NCBI RefSeq assembly: GCF_900187945.1
Contig: NZ_FYEH01000002.1
Span: 186,001-250,000, forward strand
Length of the DNA: 64,000 bases
Source of the DNA: Arboricoccus pini
GTDB lineage: Bacteria > Pseudomonadota > Alphaproteobacteria > Geminicoccales > Geminicoccaceae
Direction of reading: 5' to 3'
Shown: piece by piece, positions 26,477-36,785 of the stretch
How positions within the stretch are numbered: the first letter of the stretch is position 1
How the letters are laid out: each line of letters begins with the position of its first letter
Notes under the pieces: model-generated
What the model was told of the DNA's origin: nothing
The model's database searches: none
The model's input: only the letters and a program-made list of their open reading frames with translations
Made by a program: the position numbers and the translations under genes

Positions 26477-28456
26477 TCAGGCGAAGGTGATGAGCACCTG
26501 GTCCGCGCTCACGACCTCCGCCGCCTGGACCAGCACCTCGCCAACCACCCCATCCTCCTCTGCTAGCAGCACGTTCTCCATCTTCATGGCCTCCAGAACG
26601 AGGATTTCCTCGCCGACCTTGATCTCCTGGCCGGCCTGGACACTGACCTTGATGATCAACCCCGGCATTGGCGATTTCAGCTGATGCGCCTTCTCGGCCC
26701 TTTCCTTAGCCGGCGTACGTGCCAGGAAATTCGCTGCGCGCAGGGTGCGGACAATGAGCGTCATCTCCGCCCCGGCATGCCTTAGGACATAGCCCTCACG
26801 GACCGGCCTTACCTGCAAGGCCAGCGTCGTGCCCTCCTTGAAGGTCGCGCGCGCCAACCGGAGACCAGGTCGCCAGTCGAGGACAAGGCTGATTTCGCTC
26901 TCATTGACGCGCATCGTGGCATGGCGACCATCGAGGCTAGCGGCATCGACGGAAAGACCCGCTCCGGCGCCCTCCACGACCCAGGCGGTCTCCACTCTTG
27001 GCGGCATGAAGGGCGCGGCCGGGACCGCCCGAGCCGCCTCGATGAGACGCATGGCGACAACGACCGCCGCCAACTTCTCCAACCGATCCGCAGGCAATTC
27101 GACACTGCCGAAGCGCTCGCCGAACTCCTCGGCGATGAAGCCCGTCGTCAGACGTCCAGCCGCGAAGCGAGGATGCGCCAGCAAGGCCGAGAGGAACGCC
27201 ACGTTATGGCGGGGACCGTCGATGACGAACATGTCGAGAGCCTGCCGTAACAGGTCGATTGCCGATTGGCGGCTTGCCCCATGGCCAACAATCTTGGCGA
27301 TCATGGGATCATAGAACATGGAAACCTCCCCGCCCTCGACGACGCCGCTGTCAATTCGCAGGCCTTCCAAGCCCGGCTCTTCGTAGCGGACAAGCCGGCC
27401 GATCGAGGGGAGGAAACCGCGGGCCGGCTCTTCCGCATAGATCCGGGCCTCGACGGCCCAACCCTGAGGAACGAGTTCCTGCTGCCGCAGCTTCAGCTTC
27501 TGGCCGGCAGCAATCTTTATCATCTCCTCGACCAGGTCGACGCCATAGACCATCTCGGTGACGGGATGCTCGACCTGCAGGCGGGTATTCATCTCGAGGA
27601 AATAGAAATTCCGATCGCCATCGACGATGAACTCGACTGTGCCCGCCGAATGGTAATCGACGGCGCGCGCAAGGCTGATCGCCTGGGCACCCATGGCAGC
27701 CCGGGTCGCCTCGTCGAGGAAAGGCGATGGTGCCTCCTCGATCACCTTTTGATGCCGCCGCTGGATCGAGCATTCGCGCTCGCCCAGATGGAGAATGGTG
27801 CCGTGCCGGTCACCCAGGACCTGGATCTCGATGTGGCGAGGGTCGGTGATGAATTTTTCGATGAAGACGCGATCGTCACCGAAGGAGGAACGGGCCTCCG
27901 AACGGGCGCGCTCCAGGCCATCGGCCAGCCCGGCCGCTTCCTTGACGACGCGCATGCCCTTGCCGCCGCCGCCAGCCGATGCCTTGACCATCAAGGGATA
28001 GCCGATTTCGCTGGCGATGCGCAGTGCTTCCTCGGCATCCTCGATCGGCTCCAGCGTGCCCTGGACGGTGCTCACGCCGGCGGCACGCGCCAGGCGCTTG
28101 CTTTCGATCTTGTCGCCCATGGCCTCGATGGCTGCCACTGGCGGGCCGATGAAGGTGATCCCTTCCGCCTCGAGCGCCTGGGCAAAGGCTGCGCGCTCGG
28201 AGAGAAATCCATAGCCCGGATGCACGGCATCGGCCCCTGTTTGCCGGCAGGCCTCGATGATGGCCTCGATGCGAAGATAGCTCTCGGCCGCAGGCGAGGT
28301 GCCGATCGCCACGCGCTCGCCCGCCATGCGGACGAAAAGTGCCTGGGCGTCCGCTTCGGAATAGACGGCGACCGTCGGGATACCCAACTGATCGCAGGTG
28401 CGGATGATGCGACAGGCGATCTCGCCGCGATTGGCGATCAGGATCTTCTTGAACAT
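26477..28456 (-). CDS. pccA: Propionyl-CoA carboxylase alpha subunit (biotin carboxylase + BCCP)
   Basis: A 659-residue subunit that carboxylates biotin and passes it to the beta subunit, making methylmalonyl-CoA from propionyl-CoA. The biotin carboxylase domain (about 1-445) contains K-A-S-A-G-G-G-G-K-G-M-R, E-R-E-C-S-I-Q-R-R-H-Q-K and E-M-N-T-R-L-Q-V-E-H. A linker region precedes the C-terminal biotinyl domain with E-A-M-K-M (Lys625 would carry biotin). Length and domain order fit PccA; the closely related methylcrotonyl-CoA carboxylase is the alternative. pccB lies 7 bases upstream in the same operon. Confidence 0.9.
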   Translation of the reverse strand: MFKKILIANRGEIACRIIRTCDQLGIPTVAVYSEADAQALFVRMAGERVAIGTSPAAESYLRIEAIIEACRQTGADAVHPGYGFLSERAAFAQALEAEGITFIGPPVAAIEAMGDKIESKRLARAAGVSTVQGTLEPIEDAEEALRIASEIGYPLMVKASAGGGGKGMRVVKEAAGLADGLERARSEARSSFGDDRVFIEKFITDPRHIEIQVLGDRHGTILHLGERECSIQRRHQKVIEEAPSPFLDEATRAAMGAQAISLARAVDYHSAGTVEFIVDGDRNFYFLEMNTRLQVEHPVTEMVYGVDLVEEMIKIAAGQKLKLRQQELVPQGWAVEARIYAEEPARGFLPSIGRLVRYEEPGLEGLRIDSGVVEGGEVSMFYDPMIAKIVGHGASRQSAIDLLRQALDMFVIDGPRHNVAFLSALLAHPRFAAGRLTTGFIAEEFGERFGSVELPADRLEKLAAVVVAMRLIEAARAVPAAPFMPPRVETAWVVEGAGAGLSVDAASLDGRHATMRVNESEISLVLDWRPGLRLARATFKEGTTLALQVRPVREGYVLRHAGAEMTLIVRTLRAANFLARTPAKERAEKAHQLKSPMPGLIIKVSVQAGQEIKVGEEILVLEAMKMENVLLAEEDGVVGEVLVQAAEVVSADQVLITFA

Positions 28457-28463
28457 TCTTGCC

Positions 28464-29996
28464 TCAAAGCGGCACGTTGCCGTGCTTCTTCTTTGGATTT
28501 TCTAGCGTTTTGGTTCGCAGCCAGCGCAGCGACTGGGCGACGCGACGCCGCGTGCCATGAGGCATGATCACGTCGTCGACGAAGCCCCGCCTTGCTGCGA
28601 CGAACGGGTTGGCGAAGCGTTTCTTGTAATCCTGCGTGCGGGCCTCGATCTTGGCCGTGTCATCGATGTCCGCGCGAAAGATGATCTCCACGGCCCCTTT
28701 GGCCCCCATCACCGCGATCTCCGCCGTCGGCCAGGCGAAATTCACATCGCCGCGCAGATGTTTGGACGACATGACGTCATAGGCCCCGCCATAGGCCTTG
28801 CGCGTGATGACCGTGACCTTGGGGACAGTCGCCTCCGCATAGGCATAGAGCAGTTTTGCGCCATGCTTGATGATGCCGCCATATTCCTGCGCCGTACCAG
28901 GGAGGAAGCCCGGCACGTCGACCAAGGTCAGGATCGGGATATTGAAGCAGTCGCAAAAGCGCACGAAGCGCGCTGCCTTGCGCGAACTATCAATGTCGAG
29001 ACAGCCCGCCAGCACCATGGGCTGGTTGGCGACGACGCCGACGGTAGTGCCATCGATGCGGCCCAGGCCTATCACGATGTTACGGGCAAAATCGGGCTGG
29101 AGCTCGAAGAAGTCGCTCTCGTCTACGATCTTCTCGATCAGCTCCATCATGTCATAGGGCTTGTTCGGATTGAGCGGCACCAGGGTGTCGAGCGAGGGAT
29201 CGTCGCGCTCGACCGGATCGAGACAAGACCTGGATGGCGGCGGCTCACGATTCGAAGACGGCAGAAAGTCGATGAAGCGTCGCGCCTGATCCAGCGCCTG
29301 CGCATCATTGTCGAAGGCGACATCGGCGACGCCGGAGCGGGCCGCGTGGGTGAAGGCGCCGCCCAGTTCCTCGGCCGTCACCACCTCGTTCGTCACGGTT
29401 CGGACAACCTCGGGCCCGGTGACGAACATGTAGGAGCTGTCCTTAACCATGAAGATGAAATCGGTCATGGCCGGCGAATAGACCGCACCGCCCGCGCACG
29501 GTCCCATGATCAAGGAAAGCTGCGGTACGACGCCTGAGGCCATGACGTTGCGCAGGAAGACATCCGCATAGCCGGCCAGGCTGGCTACGCCCTCCTGGAT
29601 GCGGGCGCCGCCGGAATCGTTGAGGCCGATGACGGGTGCCCCCACGGCGACCGCGCGATCCATGACCTTACAGATCTTTTCCGCATGTGCCTCGGAAAGA
29701 GCGCCGCCAAAGACGGTGAAGTCCTGCGCAAAGACGAAGACGAGCCGGCCGTTGATGGTGCCTTGGCCGGTCACGACGCCATCGCCCGGGATCTTCTGGT
29801 CGGGCATGCCGAAATCGATGCAGCGATGCTCGACGAACATGTCGGTCTCTTCGAAGGAGCCGGGATCGAGCAAGAGTTCCAGCCTCTCCCGCGCCGTCAG
29901 CTTGCCGCGACTATGCTGGGCCGTGACCCGCTTCTCGCCGCCGCCGGAACGAGCTCCTTGCCGCATCGTCTCGAGCTGCGCGATGATATCCTGCAA
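28464..29996 (-). CDS. pccB: Propionyl-CoA carboxylase beta subunit
   Basis: A 510-residue carboxyltransferase that moves the carboxyl group from biotin to propionyl-CoA. Family sequence is continuous: [23 protein letters not shown], the oxyanion-type G-G-A-R-I-Q-E-G, and [12 protein letters not shown] in the C-terminal half. These favour PccB over the methylcrotonyl or acetyl-CoA subunits. The start is TTG at 29996, supported by GAGGAG about nine bases upstream. It is transcribed with pccA and lies 76 bases after the ATP12 gene. Confidence 0.92.
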   Translation of the reverse strand: MQDIIAQLETMRQGARSGGGEKRVTAQHSRGKLTARERLELLLDPGSFEETDMFVEHRCIDFGMPDQKIPGDGVVTGQGTINGRLVFVFAQDFTVFGGALSEAHAEKICKVMDRAVAVGAPVIGLNDSGGARIQEGVASLAGYADVFLRNVMASGVVPQLSLIMGPCAGGAVYSPAMTDFIFMVKDSSYMFVTGPEVVRTVTNEVVTAEELGGAFTHAARSGVADVAFDNDAQALDQARRFIDFLPSSNREPPPSRSCLDPVERDDPSLDTLVPLNPNKPYDMMELIEKIVDESDFFELQPDFARNIVIGLGRIDGTTVGVVANQPMVLAGCLDIDSSRKAARFVRFCDCFNIPILTLVDVPGFLPGTAQEYGGIIKHGAKLLYAYAEATVPKVTVITRKAYGGAYDVMSSKHLRGDVNFAWPTAEIAVMGAKGAVEIIFRADIDDTAKIEARTQDYKKRFANPFVAARRGFVDDVIMPHGTRRRVAQSLRWLRTKTLENPKKKHGNVPL

Positions 29997-30072
29997 GGCT
30001 GTTTTCTCCTCGCCCGATGGCTCCCTGATAGCATGCGCGTAGCATGCCCCCGGACCATCGTCGACCGGACGG

Positions 30073-30768
30073 TCAGCCGAGAGCGGCGAGGAAAGCCGAG
30101 ACCGCTTCGAGATCGCGTCGCAGCCGAGCGTGACGTTGGAGCAGATCGGCTTCCTCGCCCCAACGCTCCATCTCGTAGAGCTCGTCCAGAACCGCCGCCT
30201 CGAATCCCTCGGCCGGCGTCAGCGCGCCTCGCTGCAGGGCCAGTCCCAGGATGATCGATCCCATAAGGGACGTTGCCGCATGGAGTGCTGTGAGCCGCCA
30301 GTCGTCCAGAGCCTTAACGGCGCGCTTGAGCCCACACAGCGCCCCCTCGTCCTGTTGGATCGCCGCGATACCGGTCGTCGTGACGAGACGTGAATCCAGA
30401 TGCAGATGCGCCCAGTCCAGCCATTTTTGCCAGGCCTCGGCCTGGCGCGCCGCGAGATCTTGAGGATGCGCGGCGCGGTAGCAGAGCAGGTCGGTCTCTC
30501 CATAGCCCAAAATTTCCGCCTCCGCGTCGGTACGACGCGTCGGCATGAGATCCAGCACCGTCGTCGCCAGACGGGTGAGTGGCATGGAATCGGGCACGAT
30601 CTCCTTAGCCTGCGCCGCCCATTCCTCTGCAACGAGGTCGGCCAGCGCCCTGGTCGGCAGGATCAGCACCCGACGCACGGGCGTGCGCAGGGGCCGGCCA
30701 TCCAGGAGGATCGCGAAGCCATCCTCCGCCGCGCTGGCCTGAACATCCTTATAGAACCGCTTCGCCAT
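30073..30768 (-). CDS. ATP12-family F1-ATPase assembly chaperone
   Basis: A 231-residue protein of the ATP12 family, which binds the F1 alpha subunit during assembly of ATP synthase; the family is found mainly in alphaproteobacteria and mitochondria. Conserved features include the N-terminal K-R-F-Y-K-D, the L-D-G-R-P-L-R-T-P motif, [18 protein letters not shown], and E-T-D-L-L-C-Y-R-A. In many alphaproteobacteria rluC, a HAD phosphatase and ATP12 are neighbours. Here the same three are in that order but are separated by two plus-strand genes. Confidence 0.9.
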   Translation of the reverse strand: MAKRFYKDVQASAAEDGFAILLDGRPLRTPVRRVLILPTRALADLVAEEWAAQAKEIVPDSMPLTRLATTVLDLMPTRRTDAEAEILGYGETDLLCYRAAHPQDLAARQAEAWQKWLDWAHLHLDSRLVTTTGIAAIQQDEGALCGLKRAVKALDDWRLTALHAATSLMGSIILGLALQRGALTPAEGFEAAVLDELYEMERWGEEADLLQRHARLRRDLEAVSAFLAALG

Positions 30769-30896
30769 GGACTTCCGCTCAACTGCAGGCCGACCGAGCG
30801 CTACACGCTTGCTCGCGCCGCTGCAACGGCTGGCTTCAAAGGATTGTTTTCCTGGTAAATAGGCATATAGTCTTATTTAGACACCAGCCGAGATTA

Positions 30897-31514
30897 ATGA
30901 TGCTCAATGACCATGTCGTGCGAAGCCTCTATCCGAAGGCCCCGGCCAGCCATGCGGAAGGCTTTGCCGAACGGGCCGCCCGGGCGTTTGCCGTCCATGG
31001 CTTGAGCGGCAGCGCCATCCTCTATTTCCTCGCGACGATCGGCCATGAGACGCAAGGCCTGACGCGCTTTGAGGAAAATCTGAACTACCGCGCGAGCCGT
31101 TTACTGCAGGTTTGGCCGGCGCGCTTTCGCAGTCTCGAGGTCGCCGCAAAATTCGAGGGCGCACCGGTCAAGCTAGCCAATCTCGTCTATGCGGCAAGGA
31201 TGGGCAATGGTGACGAGGCCTCGGGCGACGGCTACCGCTATCGCGGTCGCGGCTACATTCAACTGACGGGCCGGTCCAGCTATCTGGCGATCGGGAAGGA
31301 GGTCGGGCTGGATCTGGTGGGTCAGCCGGACCTCGTCGCCGCGCCCGAGCATGCACTGGACATCGCGACCGCTTATTGGCGCTCGCAAGGCCTCCTTGCG
31401 ATCTCGAGCTTCGAGGGGGTGTGTCGGCGGATCAATGGTGGTGCGATCGGCCTCGATGACCGCCGAAATTGGCTAAAGCGCGTCACCGCCATCCTCGCCA
31501 GCGAGGGAGACTAG
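30897..31514 (+). CDS. Glycoside hydrolase family 19 (endolysin/chitinase-like)
   Basis: A 205-residue protein made of a single GH19 catalytic domain, which hydrolyses chitin or, in phage-type members, peptidoglycan. The catalytic region is G-H-E-T-Q-G-L-T-R-F-E-E-N-L-N-Y (Glu51 and Glu60 as acid/base candidates), and R-Y-R-G-R-G-Y-I-Q-L-T-G-R is the substrate-groove motif. There is no signal peptide or binding domain, so secretion would need a holin-like or other route. No phage gene is nearby. It overlaps the end of the converging HAD gene by 4 bases. Confidence 0.87.
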   Translation: MMLNDHVVRSLYPKAPASHAEGFAERAARAFAVHGLSGSAILYFLATIGHETQGLTRFEENLNYRASRLLQVWPARFRSLEVAAKFEGAPVKLANLVYAARMGNGDEASGDGYRYRGRGYIQLTGRSSYLAIGKEVGLDLVGQPDLVAAPEHALDIATAYWRSQGLLAISSFEGVCRRINGGAIGLDDRRNWLKRVTAILASEGD

Positions 31515-32176
31515 GTCGCCGCCATGTGCAGGCCGAGCGCTGGCGTCAATTCTTGCCAATTGCTCAGGATCGAGACGGCCCCAGCCTGGAGCAGGTCTGA
31601 ACGGTCATGATTTCCCCAATCGACGCCGATGGGCCGCACGCCTGCGGCCTTGGCCATCTCCATGTCATAGCTGGTATCACCGATCATCGCCGTCTGTTCA
31701 GGCGCAACTCCAGTCTCGGCCATGGCCTCGATAAGCATCGATGGGTGCGGTTTCGAGGGATGACCGTCGGCAGCCTGCAACGTTGTGAAGAAACCGCCTA
31801 GATCGTGTGTCGTCAGCATGCTGTGGACGCCGCGCATCGATTTGCCGGTAGCGACACCCATGATCAGTCCCCGCCTGGAAAGATCCTCCAGCATCGCACG
31901 CGAGCCGGGGAACAGCGGTTCCTGGAGAGTGGGATCATTGCGTCGTATCTGGAAGGCTGCGCGATAGCCTTCGGCGATCCTCGCGGCCAGAACCGGATCG
32001 CTGCGCCCGAGAAGAACCTCCATCGCCTTGACGAGCGACAGGCCAATGATGCGGCGGATGGCCTGGGCGGGCGGCGGCTCCAGCCCTTCGGCCGCAAAGC
32101 CGCTGCGTGTGCAGGCAACGATCGTCGCCTGACTGTCGACGAGCGTACCGTCCAGATCGAAAATAATGAGTCGCAT
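31511..32176 (-). CDS. HAD-family phosphatase, phosphoglycolate phosphatase-like
   Basis: A 221-residue haloacid dehalogenase-type phosphatase. Motif 1 is I-F-D-L-D-G-T-L-V-D-S (nucleophile Asp7, Asp9), motif 2 is the V-A-T-G-K-S stretch, and motif 4 is I-G-D-T-S-Y-D-M-E-M-A. The cap inserted after motif 1 places it in the Gph/PGMB-like subgroup, but the substrate is not predictable. The start is either 32176 or 32185 (an ATG three codons upstream). It is downstream of rluC in orientation, with the AI-2E transporter gene between them on the other strand. Confidence 0.85.
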   Translation of the reverse strand: MRLIIFDLDGTLVDSQATIVACTRSGFAAEGLEPPPAQAIRRIIGLSLVKAMEVLLGRSDPVLAARIAEGYRAAFQIRRNDPTLQEPLFPGSRAMLEDLSRRGLIMGVATGKSMRGVHSMLTTHDLGGFFTTLQAADGHPSKPHPSMLIEAMAETGVAPEQTAMIGDTSYDMEMAKAAGVRPIGVDWGNHDRSDLLQAGAVSILSNWQELTPALGLHMAAT

Positions 32177-32296
32177 GTGCGCCATGTGCCACTAGGGCCG
32201 GCATCAAGGCAAGAGCGGGGGCCCCGCTATAGTCTTCAATGTTGCGAAGCGCGTGCGGCGATGCAACTTGAAGCCACCATTACTGTTTGAGCCGGT

Positions 32297-33412
32297 ATGA
32301 GCACGCAAGAACCTGAATATCTTCCCCCCAAGGTCACCGATCGTCTGCCCGCCCGGCCCTCTGCCGGGCATGTGGAGGTCGATCAGCACAGGGGACCGAT
32401 CGCGGCGGTGTGGCTGGCACTGGGCGTCGTCGGGTTCGTACTCCTCCTTTATCTGCTGGAGCATGTCGTGCTCCTGGGATTTGCTGCCATTCTCCTGTCG
32501 GTCTTCCTGGGGGGCATGTCGCGACGCCTCGCCAAGGCAACCGGGCTCAATCGTCGGGTGGCGCTTGCGGTCGTTACGATCGGCCTCCTCGTCGTTGTCC
32601 TGGGTTTCGTGGCGCTGGTTGCACCGGCCATCGCCGAGCAGAGCGTGGAACTCTGGCACCAATTGCCGGCAGCCTGGGAGTCGCTGACCCAGTGGCTCAG
32701 GCATTATAGCTGGATGCAACAATATACCCGCGACCTGCCGAGCCGCCTTGAGAGCATTGGCAACGAGATGTTCAGCACGGCCTCATCGGGCCTGCTCGGT
32801 GCCGCCTCCTCGACGGTCAACGCCGTGACCGAAACCGCCATCGTCATTGTCCTTGCGATCTACATGGCAGCGGAACCGCAGCCCTACATCTCGGGCTTCG
32901 TGCAACTTTTTCCCAAGCACCGGCGGACGCGCACGTACCAGATCATGCGTGCCATGGCCAAGAATCTCTGGCGCTGGCTGCTAGGCCAGTTTGCCTCGAT
33001 GGCGATCATCGGCGCCACGACGGGCGTGGGCTTGTGGATTTTGGGAATCCCCCTGGCCCTGACGCTGGGCCTCCTGGCCGGGCTTTTCACCTTCATCCCG
33101 ACATTAGGTCCGCTTTTGGCCCTGTTGCCTGCTCTGGCCATCGCCTCCCTGCAGGGTTTCTCGACCGTCATCACGGTACTGGTGCTCTATCTCGGCATTC
33201 AGGCCGTCGAGAGCAATCTCGTCACGCCGATGATCCAGCGACGCGCCGTCGAACTGCCCCCTGCTCTGATCCTGGTGGCGCAAATCGTAGCCGGCGTTTT
33301 CTTCGGCCTGTTCGGATTAGCGCTGGCGACACCGCTTACGGCCGCCATTATCGTCCTGGTCCGCAAGGCCTATATCGAGGACGTCCTCGACGACAAACGC
33401 AAGCTGCGCTAG
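32297..33412 (+). CDS. AI-2E family transporter (PerM/TqsA-like membrane protein)
   Basis: A 371-residue polytopic membrane protein of the AI-2 exporter-like superfamily. Hydrophobic spans occur near residues 35-60, 65-80, 90-115 and in a C-terminal cluster from about 215 to 350. Family-type sequence includes V-Y-M-A-A-E-P-Like spacing after the central domain, L-G-I-P-L-A-L-T-L-G-L-L-A-G-L-F-T-F-I-P-T-L-G-P and V-E-S-N-L-V-T-P-M-I-Q-R-R-A-V. Substrates vary across the family, so autoinducer export should not be assumed. It lies between HAD and rluC on the opposite strand and converges on rluC. Confidence 0.85.
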   Translation: MSTQEPEYLPPKVTDRLPARPSAGHVEVDQHRGPIAAVWLALGVVGFVLLLYLLEHVVLLGFAAILLSVFLGGMSRRLAKATGLNRRVALAVVTIGLLVVVLGFVALVAPAIAEQSVELWHQLPAAWESLTQWLRHYSWMQQYTRDLPSRLESIGNEMFSTASSGLLGAASSTVNAVTETAIVIVLAIYMAAEPQPYISGFVQLFPKHRRTRTYQIMRAMAKNLWRWLLGQFASMAIIGATTGVGLWILGIPLALTLGLLAGLFTFIPTLGPLLALLPALAIASLQGFSTVITVLVLYLGIQAVESNLVTPMIQRRAVELPPALILVAQIVAGVFFGLFGLALATPLTAAIIVLVRKAYIEDVLDDKRKLR

Positions 33413-33431
33413 GCATCAAAGTAGCCTGCGG

Positions 33432-34433
33432 CTAGCGTCCCTCTGTCGGCCACTCGGCGAGCGTCGCCCCGGGCAATTCCGGCTCACCCAGGCCCAGCCA
33501 ATTCAGTGCTTGGCGAAAATCGAGGGGTGGCGGAGCCTCGATCAGGAGGCGACCTTTGGTCGGATGCGGCAACTCGAGTTCGCGCGCATGCAGCATCAAC
33601 CCTTTTGGCGCTCCATCAGGATGGGCCACCTTGCCGCCGTATTTGCCGTCACCCAGGATGGGCGTGCCGATCGCGTTCATATGCGCACGCAGTTGATGCG
33701 TCCGGCCGGTATGCGGCTGTAGCGCAACCCAGGCACCCACTTTGCCGGCCCGAGCCAGGATCTTAAACGAAGTGCGGGCAAACTGGCCGCCTTCCTCTGG
33801 ATCGACCTCCATGCGCTCGCGCCCGGACGGCCCGGCCTTGGCGAGCGGCAGATCGATGCGGCCTTCATTGCGGGTGGGCGCACCAACGAGCACGGCCCAA
33901 TAGAGCTTACGAACGCGATGCTGCTGAAAGGCGAAGACGAGTTCGCGCGCCGCAGAACCGCTGCGCGCCAGGACGAGGATCCCGCTCGTGTCGCGATCCA
34001 GCCGATGCACCAGGCGTGGTCGCTGGCCATCGCGCCCGACAAAAGCATCAAGCATGCCATCGACATGCCGGTACGTCTTGCTGCCACCCTGGACGGCTAG
34101 GCCCGCCGGCTTGTCGATGGCGATCAGATGCTCGTCTTCGTACAGCACCAGCGAGCGAATGAATTTGGCATCAGCGGTAGACACCGTACGCGGTGCCTTG
34201 ACCGCCGGTCCCGCTGCCTCGCCGTCCGCGACGGGCAATGGCGGAATGCGCACCACCTGGCCCGGCTGCAACCGGGCAGCAGCATCGAGCCGCCGGCCGT
34301 CCAGACGAAACTGGCCGGTGCGCAGGAGGCGCTGCATCTGGCCGAACGCCAGATGTGGAAAATGCTTCTTGCACCAGCGGTCGAAGCGCCAATCTGCCTC
34401 GTCCGCGGCGATGGTCATCTGCGCGACGCTCAT
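33432..34433 (-). CDS. rluC: Large-subunit rRNA pseudouridine synthase (RluC/RluD type)
   Basis: A 333-residue RNA-modifying enzyme that isomerises uridines in 23S rRNA. An N-terminal S4-like RNA-binding domain (about residues 12-65; R-L-L-R-T-G-Q-F-R-L-D-G) precedes the catalytic core. The catalytic Asp146 lies in V-H-R-L-D-R-D-T-S-G-I-L-V. P-H-T-G-R-T-H-Q-L-R-A-H-M and G-D-G-K-Y-G-G-K complete the RluA-superfamily motifs. The C-terminal section is typical of RluC. An inositol-phosphatase-family gene is just upstream (6-base gap) and likely cotranscribed. Confidence 0.92.
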   Translation of the reverse strand: MSVAQMTIAADEADWRFDRWCKKHFPHLAFGQMQRLLRTGQFRLDGRRLDAAARLQPGQVVRIPPLPVADGEAAGPAVKAPRTVSTADAKFIRSLVLYEDEHLIAIDKPAGLAVQGGSKTYRHVDGMLDAFVGRDGQRPRLVHRLDRDTSGILVLARSGSAARELVFAFQQHRVRKLYWAVLVGAPTRNEGRIDLPLAKAGPSGRERMEVDPEEGGQFARTSFKILARAGKVGAWVALQPHTGRTHQLRAHMNAIGTPILGDGKYGGKVAHPDGAPKGLMLHARELELPHPTKGRLLIEAPPPLDFRQALNWLGLGEPELPGATLAEWPTEGR

Positions 34434-34439
34434 GCTCTT

Positions 34440-35288
34440 CTATCGGTGGCCGCGAAGATGCCCATAGGCCTTGGCGGTGGTATCGAGGACGGCTTGATGG
34501 AGGGCTGGGCCGCCAGCTATCAAGCCCTCGTGCCACGGCTCGGCCCGGTTGAGCAAGATCGGCTGGCCGTCGGGCGTACTGATCAAGCCCCCAGCCTCCT
34601 CCAAAACGAGGACCGCCGCTGCAATATCCCAATCGTGCGTTCGCCGCCAAGTGAGATAGCCGTCATAGCGGCCGGCGGCGACGAGGCAGAGCTTGTAGGC
34701 GAGCGAGCCGATCGTCGTCAGGTTGGCACCGGGCATGTAGTCGGCAAAGTGCCGGCTCTTATTCTCGCTCGAGCTGACGACGATGTTGGCGCCTTCCAAC
34801 GACTGTCGCCACGTCGCATGGAGCGGCCGGCCATTGAGCTTGGCACCCTGCCCGGCCGTGGCCTCGAAGAAATCGCCATTGGCAGGGTTGAAGACGAATC
34901 CCAGAACCGGATGTCCGTCGACCAGGAGGCCGACACTAATCGTGAATTCCGGCAGGCCGGCGGCAAAGGAGCGCGTGCCGTCGATCGGGTCGACGACCCA
35001 GACCCGGCGACGATCCAGCCTCTTATGATCGTCTGGCGTCTCTTCGGAAAGCCAGCCATCACCGTTGGCCTCGTCAACCAGCGCCTCATGCAGGAACCGG
35101 TCGATTGCGATGTCGGCATCGGTCACGATCTGCCCCGGGCTCTTCTCCCAGTGATCGAAACGCTGGCGGAAATAGGTCATGGCGATCCGCCCGGCATCCT
35201 GCACGGCTAGCCGGGCTTTGTCTTTGACCCGATTGATCTCGACCCCGTCTTTCGACCTGTCACGTCCCTCGTCGATAATGGTCACCAT
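34440..35288 (-). CDS. Inositol monophosphatase/CysQ-superfamily phosphatase
   Basis: A 282-residue Mg-dependent phosphatase, the second of this superfamily in the window. Motifs are I-V-T-D-A-D, L-S-E-E-T, D-P-I-D-G-T-R-S-F-A and D-W-D-I-A-A-A at the C-terminal end. D-P-I-D-G-T with the later W-D-I-A-A fits inositol monophosphatase or 3'(2'),5'-bisphosphatase enzymes; histidinol phosphatase is a third option. It is translationally close to ubiD (the ubiD stop and this start are adjacent) and to rluC (6 bases). Confidence 0.85.
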   Translation of the reverse strand: MVTIIDEGRDRSKDGVEINRVKDKARLAVQDAGRIAMTYFRQRFDHWEKSPGQIVTDADIAIDRFLHEALVDEANGDGWLSEETPDDHKRLDRRRVWVVDPIDGTRSFAAGLPEFTISVGLLVDGHPVLGFVFNPANGDFFEATAGQGAKLNGRPLHATWRQSLEGANIVVSSSENKSRHFADYMPGANLTTIGSLAYKLCLVAAGRYDGYLTWRRTHDWDIAAAVLVLEEAGGLISTPDGQPILLNRAEPWHEGLIAGGPALHQAVLDTTAKAYGHLRGHR

Positions 35289-36782
35289 CTATTTCCAGAT
35301 CGGCTTGCCTTGTCCTGGCAGGCCATAATCTTCCCATCGTTTTGTTACCAATTCGATAACGTCGTCCGCCATCTTCAGCTTCTTTCCCCACTCACGGTGG
35401 GTTTCGCCCGGCCATTTGTCGGTGGCATCGATGCCGAGCTTCCCGCCAAGGCCGGATTCCGGCGAAGCGAAATCGAGATAGTCGATCGGCGTATTCTCGA
35501 TCACCGTCAGATCGCGACCAGGATCGACACGGGTGCTGATCGCCCAGATGACGTCCTGCCAGTCGCGCGCGTTGATATCATCGTCCACCACAATGACGAA
35601 TTTGGTGTAGATGAACTGTCTTAAAAAGGACCACACACCCATCATTATACGCTTTGCATGGCCGGGATACGCTTTACGCATGGAGACCACGGCCACGCGA
35701 TAGGAACAGCCCTCCGGCGGCAGCCAGAAATCGACGATCTCGGGAAATTGCTGGCGAAAGAGCGGCAGGAATACATCGTTCAGCGCTTCGCCCAGGATTG
35801 AGGGCTCGTCCGGAGGGCGACCTGTGAATGTCGTAAGGTAGATGGGCTTACGGCGCATCGTCATGGCTGTGATCGTGAAGACCGGGAAACTCTCGACGGA
35901 GTTGTAGTAGCCCGTATGGTCGCCATAAGGGCCCTCGTCGCCATATTCGTCGAGGCTGACATAGCCCTCCAGGACGATCTCCGCCTGGGCCGGCACCTTG
36001 AGAGGCTGGCTGACGCAATCGACGAGTTCGACCTTGCGGCCGCGCAGGAGGCCAGCGAACTGATATTCAGACATCGTATCCGGTACCGGCGTCACGGCGG
36101 CCAGGATCGTGCCTGGATCGGCACCGATGACAGCCGCGGCAGGCAGCGGCTCATGCTTCGTCTGCTTCCATCGCGCATGATGCTGGGCGCCGCCGCGCTG
36201 CTTCAGCCAGCGCATCAAGGTTCGGTCGCGCCCGAGCACCTGCATGCGATAGATGCCAAGATTGAAGCGATCCTCAGCCCCTGTGCCCGGCCCTTTGGTG
36301 ACCACCAACGGCCATGTGATCAGGGGTGCGGGCTCGCCTGGCCAACAGCTTTGGATCGGCAGGCGGCCGAGATCGATCTCCTCACCGCGCAGGATCACCT
36401 CCTGGCAGGGTGCCCGCGAGACGGTCTTAGGCTTCATGGCCAAGGCCAGTTTGGCAATCGGCAGCATCTCCCAGGCTTCGCGCAGGCTTTCCGGCGGCTG
36501 CGGCTGCTTCAGGAAGGCCAGGAGTTCGCCCAGTTCACGCAGTTGATGCGGCTCGCGATCCATGCCCCAGGCCACCCGCTCGACGGTGCCGAAAAGATTC
36601 GTCATCACCGGCGTGTCGAAGCCTTGGACGTTCTCAAAGATCACCGCCGGCCCCTGCTCAGCCAGAAGGCGGGTGTGGATCTCGGTGATTTCGAGCATCG
36701 GCGAGACCGGCGCTGTCACGCGAACGAGCCGCCCCCTCTTTTCAAGGAGATCGATGAAGTCGCGGAGCGATTCGAAGGGCAT
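35289..36782 (-). CDS. ubiD: UbiD-family decarboxylase (4-hydroxy-3-polyprenylbenzoate decarboxylase)
   Basis: A 497-residue prenylated-FMN-dependent decarboxylase. In the ubiquinone pathway it removes the carboxyl group of 4-hydroxy-3-polyprenylbenzoate. Full-length family sequence is present: [13 protein letters not shown] near the start, [10 protein letters not shown] with the active-site loop, and [15 protein letters not shown] towards the end. The start at 36782 is normal. The usual flavin prenyltransferase ubiX is not in the window. It precedes the inositol-phosphatase gene without a gap. Confidence 0.92.
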   Translation of the reverse strand: MPFESLRDFIDLLEKRGRLVRVTAPVSPMLEITEIHTRLLAEQGPAVIFENVQGFDTPVMTNLFGTVERVAWGMDREPHQLRELGELLAFLKQPQPPESLREAWEMLPIAKLALAMKPKTVSRAPCQEVILRGEEIDLGRLPIQSCWPGEPAPLITWPLVVTKGPGTGAEDRFNLGIYRMQVLGRDRTLMRWLKQRGGAQHHARWKQTKHEPLPAAAVIGADPGTILAAVTPVPDTMSEYQFAGLLRGRKVELVDCVSQPLKVPAQAEIVLEGYVSLDEYGDEGPYGDHTGYYNSVESFPVFTITAMTMRRKPIYLTTFTGRPPDEPSILGEALNDVFLPLFRQQFPEIVDFWLPPEGCSYRVAVVSMRKAYPGHAKRIMMGVWSFLRQFIYTKFVIVVDDDINARDWQDVIWAISTRVDPGRDLTVIENTPIDYLDFASPESGLGGKLGIDATDKWPGETHREWGKKLKMADDVIELVTKRWEDYGLPGQGKPIWK

Positions 36783-36785
36783 GAA

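Noticed and set aside
30897-31514. GH19 hydrolase as evidence for a prophage
   Set aside because: No integrase, holin, terminase or structural gene nearby, and flanking genes are core chromosomal; a single lysozyme-like gene is not enough.
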